DNA of 36,289 nucleotides from an uncultured Flavobacteriaceae bacterium (GTDB taxonomy: Bacteria; Bacteroidota; Bacteroidia; Flavobacteriales; Flavobacteriaceae). Positions 25,010-32,563 of this stretch are shown one piece after another. Both the position numbers and the translations under genes were made by a program. The stretch's first letter is position 1. Every line of letters begins with the position of its first letter. The stretch spans positions 1 through 36,289 of the forward strand of contig CALIJE010000137.1 of the NCBI GenBank assembly GCA_938017825.1, given 5' to 3'. A model generated the notes under the pieces. It was not told the DNA's origin. It did not search any database and saw only the letters and a list, made by a program, of their open reading frames with translations.

Positions 25010-25933
25010 ATGAAATTTGAATGGAAAGGCGTAATGCCGGCCGTGACCACAAAGTTTACGGCCAATGACGAGCTCGATATGAACATGTTCGGTATTAATG
25101 TAGAGGCACAATTAGCTGCAGGCGTGCATGGTATTATCCTAGGGGGTACCTTGGGTGAGGCCAGTACATTGACCCAGGATGAAAAGCGAATTTTGATTGA
25201 GGAAACCGTTGCTATGGTCGATGGCAAGGTGCCTGTTATCATAAATATTGCAGAACAAACGACAAAAGCTGCGATTGAAGCAGCCGAAAAAGCCTCGCTT
25301 TATGGCGCAAGTGGTCTAATGATGCTACCACCGATGCGGTATAAGGCGACCGACCATGAAACGGTAGTATATTTTAATCAAGTCGCAAAGAGCACTGATC
25401 TTCCATTAATGATTTACAATAACCCCGTCGATTATAAAATAGAGGTAACCTTAGATATGTTCGATGCCTTATTGGAAAACGACAACATTCAAGCGGTAAA
25501 AGAATCTACGCGCGATATTTCAAATATCAATAGAATAAAAAATCGATTTGGCGACCGATTGAACATTCTATGTGGAGTTGATACTTTGGCCTTGGAGAGC
25601 ATGCTTATTGGGGCCGACGGCTGGGTTGCAGGTTTGGTTTGTGCCTTTCCTGAGGAAACCGTAGCAATTTACGAATTGGCAAAAGCAGGAAAAATCAAAG
25701 AGGCTACCGAAATTTATAGGTGGTTTCTACCTTTACTTGAATTGGACATTAGTCCGCAGTTGGTACAGAACATCAAGTTGGCAGAGGTCGGCACAGGAAT
25801 CGGCACGGAACATGTACGGGCACCTAGATTGCCCTTACACGGTGCCGAAAGGGAACGGGTGTTAAAAATAATTGCAGAAGGATTGCAAACAAGGCCTACC
25901 TTGCCCAATTATAAAAACTTAGCACTATGTTAG
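25010..25933 (+). CDS. DapA-family lyase, probable 1-pyrroline-4-hydroxy-2-carboxylate deaminase
   Basis: 307 residues, a DHDPS/NAL-superfamily TIM barrel. GGTLGEAST (45-53) is the GTTGE-like substrate loop, YNNP (136-139) carries the catalytic tyrosine and KEST with Lys164 is the Schiff-base lysine. A normal dapA would be expected near lysine genes. Here the gene is first in an operon with a hydroxyproline epimerase, D-amino-acid-type dehydrogenase and semialdehyde dehydrogenase, so the likely reaction is deamination and dehydration of pyrroline-hydroxycarboxylate to alpha-ketoglutarate semialdehyde. Its stop overlaps the next start by 7 bp. The assignment rests on context as much as on sequence. 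Confidence 0.87.
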   Translation: MKFEWKGVMPAVTTKFTANDELDMNMFGINVEAQLAAGVHGIILGGTLGEASTLTQDEKRILIEETVAMVDGKVPVIINIAEQTTKAAIEAAEKASLYGASGLMMLPPMRYKATDHETVVYFNQVAKSTDLPLMIYNNPVDYKIEVTLDMFDALLENDNIQAVKESTRDISNINRIKNRFGDRLNILCGVDTLALESMLIGADGWVAGLVCAFPEETVAIYELAKAGKIKEATEIYRWFLPLLELDISPQLVQNIKLAEVGTGIGTEHVRAPRLPLHGAERERVLKIIAEGLQTRPTLPNYKNLALC

Positions 25934-26193
25934 AGATTAGACCATCTTGTGAACATTGCAATAAATCGCTGCCCGCAGATTCTAATGAAGCTATGATTTG
26001 TACTTTTGAATGTACCTACTGTGAGGAGTGCGTGACAGATGTTTTAAAAGAGGTTTGTCCAAATTGCGGGGGTGATTTTGTTAAACGGCCTATTCGACCG
26101 GCGGCACTATTGGAAAAATATCCACCCTCCAGCAAGGTCGTTCATAAACCGGTAGATGTTGAAGCTCATTTGAAAAGAATAAAAGATCTATGA
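25927..26193 (+). CDS. DUF1272 zinc-binding protein within the hydroxyproline operon
   Basis: 88 residues. Eight cysteines are arranged as four pairs: C8/C11, C25/C29, C32/C35 and C44/C47 (SCEHC, ICTFEC, YCEEC, VCPNC), which would hold two zinc ions in a RING-like or treble-clef fold. VCPNCGGDFVKRPIRP is the family signature. The start overlaps the deaminase by 7 bp, and the stop overlaps the next start as ATGA, so translation is coupled on both sides. The function of DUF1272 is unknown. It may help assembly or regulation of one of the flanking enzymes. No signal peptide; it is cytoplasmic. Confidence 0.85.
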   Translation: MLEIRPSCEHCNKSLPADSNEAMICTFECTYCEECVTDVLKEVCPNCGGDFVKRPIRPAALLEKYPPSSKVVHKPVDVEAHLKRIKDL

Positions 26194-27767
26194 TTACAGG
26201 AAAAAATTATATTGGAAATCGATTGTCTGGTATCGGGCAGAAAACCTACCGTACTTTCAATCCTTTATTGAATATTGAAAATAGCCATGAATTTGTAGAA
26301 GCGAGCATCGAAGAAATAAATGAGGCCGTGTTTTTGGCATCTGATGCATACATTGAATACAACCAAAAATCAGGTTCGGAAAAAGCAGCTTTCTTACATG
26401 CGATAGCCGATGCCATTTTAGCCCTGGATGATGACTTAATACGAACGTATTGTTCGGAATCAGGTCTTCCAGAGGGTAGGGCAAAAGGGGAACGCGGGAG
26501 AACAATAGGGCAATTGCGCGCATTTGCTGACCTGCTTGATGAGGGTTCTTGGGTTGACGCAACCATTGAAACCGCTATCCCCGATAGAACACCTGCGCCC
26601 AAGCCTGATTTAAGAAAAATGTTGGTTCCACTTGGGCCAGTTGTCGTTTTTGGGGCAAGTAATTTTCCTTTGGCCTTTTCTACGGCTGGTGGTGATACCG
26701 CTGCCGCTTTGGCTGCCGGCTGCCCGGTTATTGTAAAATCACATCCTATGCACGCAGGTACAGGGGAATTGGTAGCTTCGGCCATCATTAAGGCGGCAGA
26801 AAGCACCGGAATGCCAAACGGCGTATTCTCCAATTTGAATAGCAGTGGCATTGAAGTCGGTACGCAATTAGTGCAACATCCACAAGTTAAGGCCGTAGGC
26901 TTTACCGGAAGCATAAAAGGAGGACGAGCCTTATTCGATTTAGCGTCGCAACGCGAGGTACCCATTCCCGTTTTTGCCGAAATGGGAAGTATCAACCCGG
27001 TTGTTTTACTCCCTGAAGCACTTCAAAACAGGGCCGAAACCTTGGCAAAGACCTATGCCGGCTCTATAACGGTCGGTTCGGGTCAATTTTGCACCAAACC
27101 AGGATTGCTAGTGGGAATTAAGAGCGATGCACTTACCAATTTCGTCAACAGCCTTTCACAAGAGATCATAAAAATGGAACCATCTTGCATGTTGCACCCT
27201 AATATTATTGGTGCTTATGAAAAGAACAAACAAAGCGCGATCGGGCACGAAGGTTTGGTTGTAGCCGCAGATTATGGTGATGAAGTAGTAGGTGTGAATT
27301 ATGCGCGCCAAGCAGTGGTTACGGTAGATGGAAAGACCTTTTTAGGCGATACGAAACTGCACCAAGAAATTTTTGGACCCTTGTCTATGGTTGTTCAATG
27401 TGAAGATGCGTCCGAGTTAGAACAAATCATTTCAAACTTAGAAGGACAGCTAACAGGAACCATTATTTCTGAATCTAACGAGATTTCGGAATACCCCAGG
27501 GTAATTGCAGCACTCCAAAATAGGGTAGGGCGGATTATTTTCAATGGTGTCCCCACTGGGGTTGAAGTATGCGCGGCAATGCAGCATGGAGGACCGTATC
27601 CTGCATCCACAGATAGTCGTTTTACTGCTGTAGGAGTTCAATCGATAAAAAGATGGGTGCGCCCATTTAGTTATCAAAACTGGCCAGACGAATTACTGCC
27701 CAATGAATTGAAACATGACAATCCCTTGGGAATTAATCGACTTGTAAATGGAACTATAATGAAATAA
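26190..27767 (+). CDS. Alpha-ketoglutarate semialdehyde (2,5-dioxovalerate) dehydrogenase
   Basis: 525 residues, the length of the NADP-type KGSADH subgroup of aldehyde dehydrogenases. VVVFGASNFPLAFSTAGGDT (151-170), FTGSIKGGRALFD (NAD(P)-binding turn), FAEMGSINPV with general base Glu264, and GSGQFCTKPG with nucleophile Cys301 are all present. The FGASNFP and EMGSINP variants are specific to this subgroup rather than to betaine or lactaldehyde dehydrogenases. It oxidises alpha-ketoglutarate semialdehyde to 2-oxoglutarate, the last step of hydroxyproline degradation. It is coupled by ATGA overlap to DUF1272 upstream and followed after 19 bp by the DUF885 gene. Confidence 0.93.
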   Translation: MITGKNYIGNRLSGIGQKTYRTFNPLLNIENSHEFVEASIEEINEAVFLASDAYIEYNQKSGSEKAAFLHAIADAILALDDDLIRTYCSESGLPEGRAKGERGRTIGQLRAFADLLDEGSWVDATIETAIPDRTPAPKPDLRKMLVPLGPVVVFGASNFPLAFSTAGGDTAAALAAGCPVIVKSHPMHAGTGELVASAIIKAAESTGMPNGVFSNLNSSGIEVGTQLVQHPQVKAVGFTGSIKGGRALFDLASQREVPIPVFAEMGSINPVVLLPEALQNRAETLAKTYAGSITVGSGQFCTKPGLLVGIKSDALTNFVNSLSQEIIKMEPSCMLHPNIIGAYEKNKQSAIGHEGLVVAADYGDEVVGVNYARQAVVTVDGKTFLGDTKLHQEIFGPLSMVVQCEDASELEQIISNLEGQLTGTIISESNEISEYPRVIAALQNRVGRIIFNGVPTGVEVCAAMQHGGPYPASTDSRFTAVGVQSIKRWVRPFSYQNWPDELLPNELKHDNPLGINRLVNGTIMK

Positions 27768-27786
27768 ACGAACCAAACTATTGTTT

Positions 27787-29520
27787 ATGAAGCGCTTCGG
27801 AATACCTTTTTGCATAGTGTTTTTATTATGTTTTGCCTGCCGTAATAATTCATCAAACAGCAGTTCGGAAGCATTACAGGGCATAATTGAAAGTTACGAG
27901 GAACATGAGGGGTATGATCGAAAGGAATTTCCGTTGGGAGTGTTCACTAAAAAATATTTCGAGGCTGAGGCCGACTTCGCACGTGCTAAACTTGATGAAA
28001 TTACTGCCCTATCTTTAGAGGGATTAAGTGAGACCGAGAAAATCTCTACCACTTTACTCAAATTTGTGTTACAGGATAAAATCGATTATTACGAATTTGA
28101 ACGCTACTTAAACCCTATTTTATCCGATGCAGGTTTTCATGCCAGTCTGCCTTACATGGTGCGTCCTTTGACCAATTATGAACAGGTCAAGAACTATTTG
28201 AACAAGTTGAATGCGATCCCTAAGGCAATGGCAGAGCAGCTAACCAATGTGCGCGAAGGATTGGAAAAAGGAGTTTCACAACCCAAGGTGATATTTAAGG
28301 GATATGAGTCTTCATATAATGACCATATCGTCGAGGATTACAAAGACAGTTATTTTTACACCCCTTTTAAAAGTCTGCCCGAAACATTAAGTAAAGACCA
28401 GAAAGATTCGATAATGACTGCCGCCAAAACGGCGATAGAAACCAGTGTTATTCCGCAATTTCAGAAGATTAAGTCGTTTTTCGAGAATGAATACCTACCC
28501 AAAACGAGGACTACCATCGGAATTTCCGAAACCCCGGGAGGAAATGATTACTATCAAAATAGAATCAACTATTATACGACAAGTACGCTCTATTCTGCGG
28601 ATGATATTCACCAAATTGGCTTATCTGAAGTAGCACGTATCAAAGCCAAAATGGAAGGCATAATTGCGGAACTGGAGTTCAAAGGAAGTTTTGAGGATTT
28701 CTTTGCTTTTTTAAGAACAGACGAACAGTTTTATGCGAAGACTCCAAAAGAAATTCTAATGATTGCGAGGGATATGGCAAAACGGGCAGACGAACAATTA
28801 CCGCGATTCTTTAAAACCTTACCTCGCAAGCCCTATGGTGTAGCCCCTGTTCCTGATGCCATAGCCCCTAAATATACAGGTGGACGTTATGTTGGAACCG
28901 ATACGGAAAGTACCGATCCCGGTTTTTATTGGGTAAATACCTATAATCTACCTAGCCGTACCTTATATACGCTACCGGCATTAACAGTACACGAGGCGGT
29001 ACCTGGGCATCATTTACAGGGAGCTTTAAACCTTGAAATGGGAGATAGTATTCCCCAATTTAGAAAAGACCTTTATCTTTCTGCCTATGGAGAGGGCTGG
29101 GGTTTGTATACTGAATTTTTGGCCGAGGAAATGGGAATGTACACGACACCTTATGAGCTATTTGGGCAGTTAACCTATGAGATGTGGCGGGCCTGCCGCT
29201 TGGTTGTAGATACTGGGATTCATGCCAAGGGATGGACACGGGATCAGGTAGTGGATTATATGGCTTCGAATACTGCCCTGTCTTTGCATGAGGTGAATAC
29301 CGAAACAGATCGCTACATTTCCTGGCCCGGCCAAGCACTTTCGTATAAAATAGGTGAGTTGAAGATTCGTGAAATGCGTATAAAGGCTGAAGAACAGCTG
29401 GGTAGCGATTTCGATATTCGAGAATTTCATGAAGTTATATTGGAACAAGGCACGGTCACCCTATCAATTTTAGAAGATCGTCTTTACGCCTACATCAAAG
29501 CTGTGAAAGATGGCCAGTAG
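27787..29520 (+). CDS. DUF885 family lipoprotein, peptidase-like
   Basis: 577 residues from the ATG at 27787; a TTG six bases earlier is in frame. The N-terminus ends LLCFAC, a lipobox, so the protein is likely anchored in the periplasm or outer membrane. The diagnostic DUF885 motif HEAVPGHHLQ (residues about 401-410) resembles a zinc-protease HExxH site with an extra His, and GEGWGLYTEFLAEEMG lies about 30 residues later, a good candidate for the third ligand. Members are thought to be metallo-carboxypeptidases or dipeptidases, but few are characterised. Its place inside the hydroxyproline operon suggests it releases hydroxyproline from peptides. The stop overlaps the epimerase start by 11 bp. 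Confidence 0.87.
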   Translation: MKRFGIPFCIVFLLCFACRNNSSNSSSEALQGIIESYEEHEGYDRKEFPLGVFTKKYFEAEADFARAKLDEITALSLEGLSETEKISTTLLKFVLQDKIDYYEFERYLNPILSDAGFHASLPYMVRPLTNYEQVKNYLNKLNAIPKAMAEQLTNVREGLEKGVSQPKVIFKGYESSYNDHIVEDYKDSYFYTPFKSLPETLSKDQKDSIMTAAKTAIETSVIPQFQKIKSFFENEYLPKTRTTIGISETPGGNDYYQNRINYYTTSTLYSADDIHQIGLSEVARIKAKMEGIIAELEFKGSFEDFFAFLRTDEQFYAKTPKEILMIARDMAKRADEQLPRFFKTLPRKPYGVAPVPDAIAPKYTGGRYVGTDTESTDPGFYWVNTYNLPSRTLYTLPALTVHEAVPGHHLQGALNLEMGDSIPQFRKDLYLSAYGEGWGLYTEFLAEEMGMYTTPYELFGQLTYEMWRACRLVVDTGIHAKGWTRDQVVDYMASNTALSLHEVNTETDRYISWPGQALSYKIGELKIREMRIKAEEQLGSDFDIREFHEVILEQGTVTLSILEDRLYAYIKAVKDGQ

Positions 29521-30517
29521 TACTTTTGAATGCATTGATGCGCATACTTGTGGGAACCCAGTACGCGTCGTAAAGAGTGGAGGACCTGAGTTGATCGGTA
29601 CATCGATGAGCGAAAAGCGCCAACATTTTCTTAGGGAGTACGACTGGATCAGAAAAGGGTTAATGTTCGAACCTCGAGGACATGACATGATGAGCGGAAG
29701 TATTTTTTACCCTCCAAGCGACCCCAAAAACGACTTTGGAATACTATTTATAGAGACCAGTGGCTGCCTACCAATGTGCGGTCATGGTACCATAGGAGCA
29801 ATTACGATTGGAATTGAAAAAGGATTGCTTGTTCCTAAAAACCCAGGTAAGGTTCGGATGGAAACCCCTGCCGGTTTAGTCGAAATCGAATACCAGCAAA
29901 CGGGCCAGAAAGTGGATTGGGTAAAATTGAGGAATGTAGGATCATATCTGGCCGCATCGGGCCTAACCGTGGTAAGTTCTGAATTGGGTGAGCTGACTTT
30001 TGACGTGTCGTATGGCGGAAATTTTTATGCCATAATTGACCCACAACCAAATTTTTCTGGGATTCAAGACTATTCTGCTTCAGATTTGGTTCGATATAGT
30101 CGAGAGATTCGTAATAAGATCAACCTGGAGTATCCAGATCAATTTGTTCATTTTGAGGACGAAACCATACGAGACGTCAGTCATGTATTATGGACAGGGA
30201 GCATCATAGACCCAAAGGCTACGGCGCGTAATGCAGTATTTTACGGTGACAAGGCCATTGATCGTTCGCCTTGCGGCACAGGAACCTCTGCTCGTATGGC
30301 CCAGTGGCATGCACAGGGTAAATTAGAGGTGGGGCAAGATTTTATTCACGAGAGTTTTATTGGCTCTCAGTTTCATGGAAAAATAGAAGCAGTTTCGACC
30401 CAGGGTGATTTAAAAGTTATTGTCCCTAGCATAAGAGGTTGGGCAAAAATTTATGGACATAATACCATTAGTATAGATGATGATGATCCCTATGCGCATG
30501 GTTTTCAAGTACTTTAA
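29510..30517 (+). CDS. 4-hydroxyproline 2-epimerase (proline racemase family)
   Basis: 335 residues. Both catalytic cysteines are present: C90 in PMCGHGTIG and C255 in DRSPCGTGTSAR. The Cys/Cys pair marks a racemase or epimerase; the dehydratase subgroup has Thr or Ser at one position. The N-terminus FECIDAHTCGNPVRVV is typical of the family. It converts trans-4-hydroxy-L-proline to cis-4-hydroxy-D-proline, the first step. Proline racemase remains possible from sequence alone, but neighbours with the other three pathway steps favour the hydroxyproline role. It overlaps DUF885 by 11 bp and abuts the next gene (TAAATG). Confidence 0.92.
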   Translation: MASSTFECIDAHTCGNPVRVVKSGGPELIGTSMSEKRQHFLREYDWIRKGLMFEPRGHDMMSGSIFYPPSDPKNDFGILFIETSGCLPMCGHGTIGAITIGIEKGLLVPKNPGKVRMETPAGLVEIEYQQTGQKVDWVKLRNVGSYLAASGLTVVSSELGELTFDVSYGGNFYAIIDPQPNFSGIQDYSASDLVRYSREIRNKINLEYPDQFVHFEDETIRDVSHVLWTGSIIDPKATARNAVFYGDKAIDRSPCGTGTSARMAQWHAQGKLEVGQDFIHESFIGSQFHGKIEAVSTQGDLKVIVPSIRGWAKIYGHNTISIDDDDPYAHGFQVL

Positions 30518-31768
30518 ATGGGAAAGAAGATAGTCATAATAGGAGGTGGTATCGTCGGATTGAGTTCTGCCTACTTCCTGCAGAAGGAAGGCCACGCCGT
30601 AACCGTAATCGATAAATCCGATATTACATCGGGAGCCTCTTTTGTAAACGCCGGATATATTACACCTAGCCATATTATTCCACTGGCATCACCAGGAAAA
30701 ATAGCGCAGGGCATCAAATGGATGTTCAATTCTTCGAGTCCGTTTTATATGAAGCCTCGATTGAACATGGATTTTTTCAGATGGTCCTGGTACTTTCATA
30801 AATCCTCGACCAAGGAAAAAGTAGAAAAGGCTATTCCAGTAATCAAGGACATCAATTTATTGAGTAGGGAGCTATTCGTTGACATTAAAGCTTCCGGGGA
30901 TTTGGGCGATTTTCAGTTAGAACGTAAAGGCCTGTTAATGTTGTACAAAACCGAAAAGTCTTACCAACATGAAATGGAGGTGGCGCGCAAGGCAAGTCAT
31001 CTCGGATTGGAAGTTAGCGAATTGAATACCCATGAATTGGCAGCCATAGAACCCAATATTAAGATAAATGCTTCAGGCGCCATACATTATGAATGCGATG
31101 GACATACCACTCCCACCGAAATCATGCCGAAACTTTTGGCATTTCTTGAAAAAGCCGGAGTTGTAGTTCGCAAGAATGAAACGGTGACCGATGTAGTGCG
31201 TAAAAATGGCAAAATTCATCAGGTATTAACCAAGAAAGCCACCTATGATGCAGATGAAGTTGTATTGGCTGCAGGTTCATGGAGTGGTGAATTTTCAAAG
31301 AAAATGAACATTAAGCTGCCGTTACAGCCCGGTAAGGGCTATCGTATAAATGTAGCACGCGACACTGGTATTACCATGCCCGCTATTTTGATGGAGTCAA
31401 GTATGGCCGTCACTCCCATGCAAGGCTTTACCCGTTTTGCCGGTACAATGGAGTTTTCAGGTATTAATACCAAAATCAGGAAGGAACGGGTGTTGGCCAT
31501 AGCCCAGGGTGCCAAGAATTTCTATCCTGAACTAACAATTGAACAAGACGAAATTGACGCTGCTCAAACCGGAATGCGTCCGGTGACGCCCGATGGCTTG
31601 CCGTACATCGGCAAGAGCGCGTCACTTTCAAATCTGACTTTTGCCACTGGCCATGCCATGATGGGATGGAGCTTAGGGCCGGCTACGGGAAAATTGGTTT
31701 CTGAAATTATAGGGAATAAACAAACCTCAATGGATATTTCGGCTTTTAATCCTTCGCGTAAGTTCTAA
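30518..31768 (+). CDS. FAD-dependent D-hydroxyproline dehydrogenase (DadA-like)
   Basis: 416 residues. The N-terminus VIIGGGIVGLSSAYFLQKEGH is the FAD-binding Rossmann motif, followed by SGASFVNAGYITPSH, a block seen in D-amino acid dehydrogenases. GMRPVTPDGLPYIG and TGHAMMGWSLGPATGKL near the end complete the DAO fold. It oxidises cis-4-hydroxy-D-proline to pyrroline-4-hydroxy-2-carboxylate and passes electrons to the membrane chain. It is the last gene of the operon and starts at the base after the epimerase stop. Its stop is one base from the stop of the convergent lipoprotein gene, and no terminator hairpin is visible. Confidence 0.92.
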   Translation: MGKKIVIIGGGIVGLSSAYFLQKEGHAVTVIDKSDITSGASFVNAGYITPSHIIPLASPGKIAQGIKWMFNSSSPFYMKPRLNMDFFRWSWYFHKSSTKEKVEKAIPVIKDINLLSRELFVDIKASGDLGDFQLERKGLLMLYKTEKSYQHEMEVARKASHLGLEVSELNTHELAAIEPNIKINASGAIHYECDGHTTPTEIMPKLLAFLEKAGVVVRKNETVTDVVRKNGKIHQVLTKKATYDADEVVLAAGSWSGEFSKKMNIKLPLQPGKGYRINVARDTGITMPAILMESSMAVTPMQGFTRFAGTMEFSGINTKIRKERVLAIAQGAKNFYPELTIEQDEIDAAQTGMRPVTPDGLPYIGKSASLSNLTFATGHAMMGWSLGPATGKLVSEIIGNKQTSMDISAFNPSRKF

Positions 31769-31769
31769 A

Positions 31770-32213
31770 CTAGCAGGAAGAATCCCCTATGATCTTCCAT
31801 TCACCATTGATCCGCTTGAAAATAATCATAAAGGTACCATTCGCATCACCTGCCTCACGCGTTAGGAAATAGCTTCCCATGACCCAATAGGCATCTTGGT
31901 TGATCTGTGTGATATTCGCAATTTCAAAATTCAATACCCCGGTTTCGTTTTTGGATGGATAGTTACGCTTATAATTTGCCAAAGTAGTTTGCCATCCTTT
32001 CGTAATTTTTCCACGACTAAAGTACGTGAGCTCTTCCGATTGCCAATACCCGTTCATAAATCCCTCAAGATCATTATCTGTCCAAGCTTTTTGTTGTTCA
32101 GACAATATGTTTCGAATGGCCGAAATATCGTCTGCCGCAGTCGGTTGAGAGGTTTTACAGGAAAAGAGTACTAGGAGCGGGAAAAGGATAAGGAATTTTT
32201 TCATTTTGATCAT
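31770..32213 (-). CDS. DUF4440 / SnoaL-like (NTF2 fold) lipoprotein
   Basis: 147 residues. MIKMKKFLILFPLLVLFSC is a lipoprotein signal with lipidated C19. The mature part has the NTF2-like pattern IRNILSEQQKAWTDNDLEGFMNGYWQ, then TYFSRGKITKGW, ending with beta strands GTFMIIFKRINGEWKIIGDSS. The DUF4440 family holds small ligand-binding or scaffold proteins with no conserved catalytic set. The ATG at 32213 overlaps the upstream stop as ATGA; an ATG three codons later is equally usable. Function unknown. It is last in a minus-strand run that begins with the CrtI-like gene. Confidence 0.82.
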   Translation of the reverse strand: MIKMKKFLILFPLLVLFSCKTSQPTAADDISAIRNILSEQQKAWTDNDLEGFMNGYWQSEELTYFSRGKITKGWQTTLANYKRNYPSKNETGVLNFEIANITQINQDAYWVMGSYFLTREAGDANGTFMIIFKRINGEWKIIGDSSC

Positions 32214-32533
32214 ATTTTCTGGTTAACGAAATAAAGCGGTTTTTTCCAAAACCTTGCGACATTGTGTTGTTGTTCTGAAAAGATACTCAAGGGTGTTGTA
32301 ACAGCCAACAATATCATGGACGCAATCCCCAAGAAACCAGTGGATTCTTCAGAATTTGACTGTCCGAAAAGCGTTGTGATTGTTATAGCGACAATAAGAA
32401 ATAAGAGTGAGAAAGAAAATGCAATGGTTTCACATTTTTCAATGTTTCTTTTGTAACGAATAATGCTTGCGAAAATGGCCAGTAGTAAAATAGAATAGGT
32501 AAGCAAAAGTACTATCGACTCTATTAAGTTCAT
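32210..32533 (-). CDS. Small membrane protein, unknown
   Basis: 107 residues, three hydrophobic helices: about 4-24, 38-59 and 67-85 (for example FSFSLLFLIVAITITTLFG). A positively charged C-terminus ends VARFWKKPLYFVNQKI. I do not recognise the family. It is 30 bp after the CrtI-like gene and overlaps the DUF4440 gene by 4 bp, so it is probably co-transcribed with both. Confidence 0.65.
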   Translation of the reverse strand: MNLIESIVLLLTYSILLLAIFASIIRYKRNIEKCETIAFSFSLLFLIVAITITTLFGQSNSEESTGFLGIASMILLAVTTPLSIFSEQQHNVARFWKKPLYFVNQKI

Positions 32534-32563
32534 TCAGTTTATGGTTCTAAATACGCAGCGAAG

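Noticed and set aside
26246-26995. Long minus-strand open frame (249 codons) opposite the aldehyde dehydrogenase gene
   Set aside because: It lies fully inside a well-supported enzyme gene, its product has no recognisable motif and has biased composition typical of an antisense shadow.
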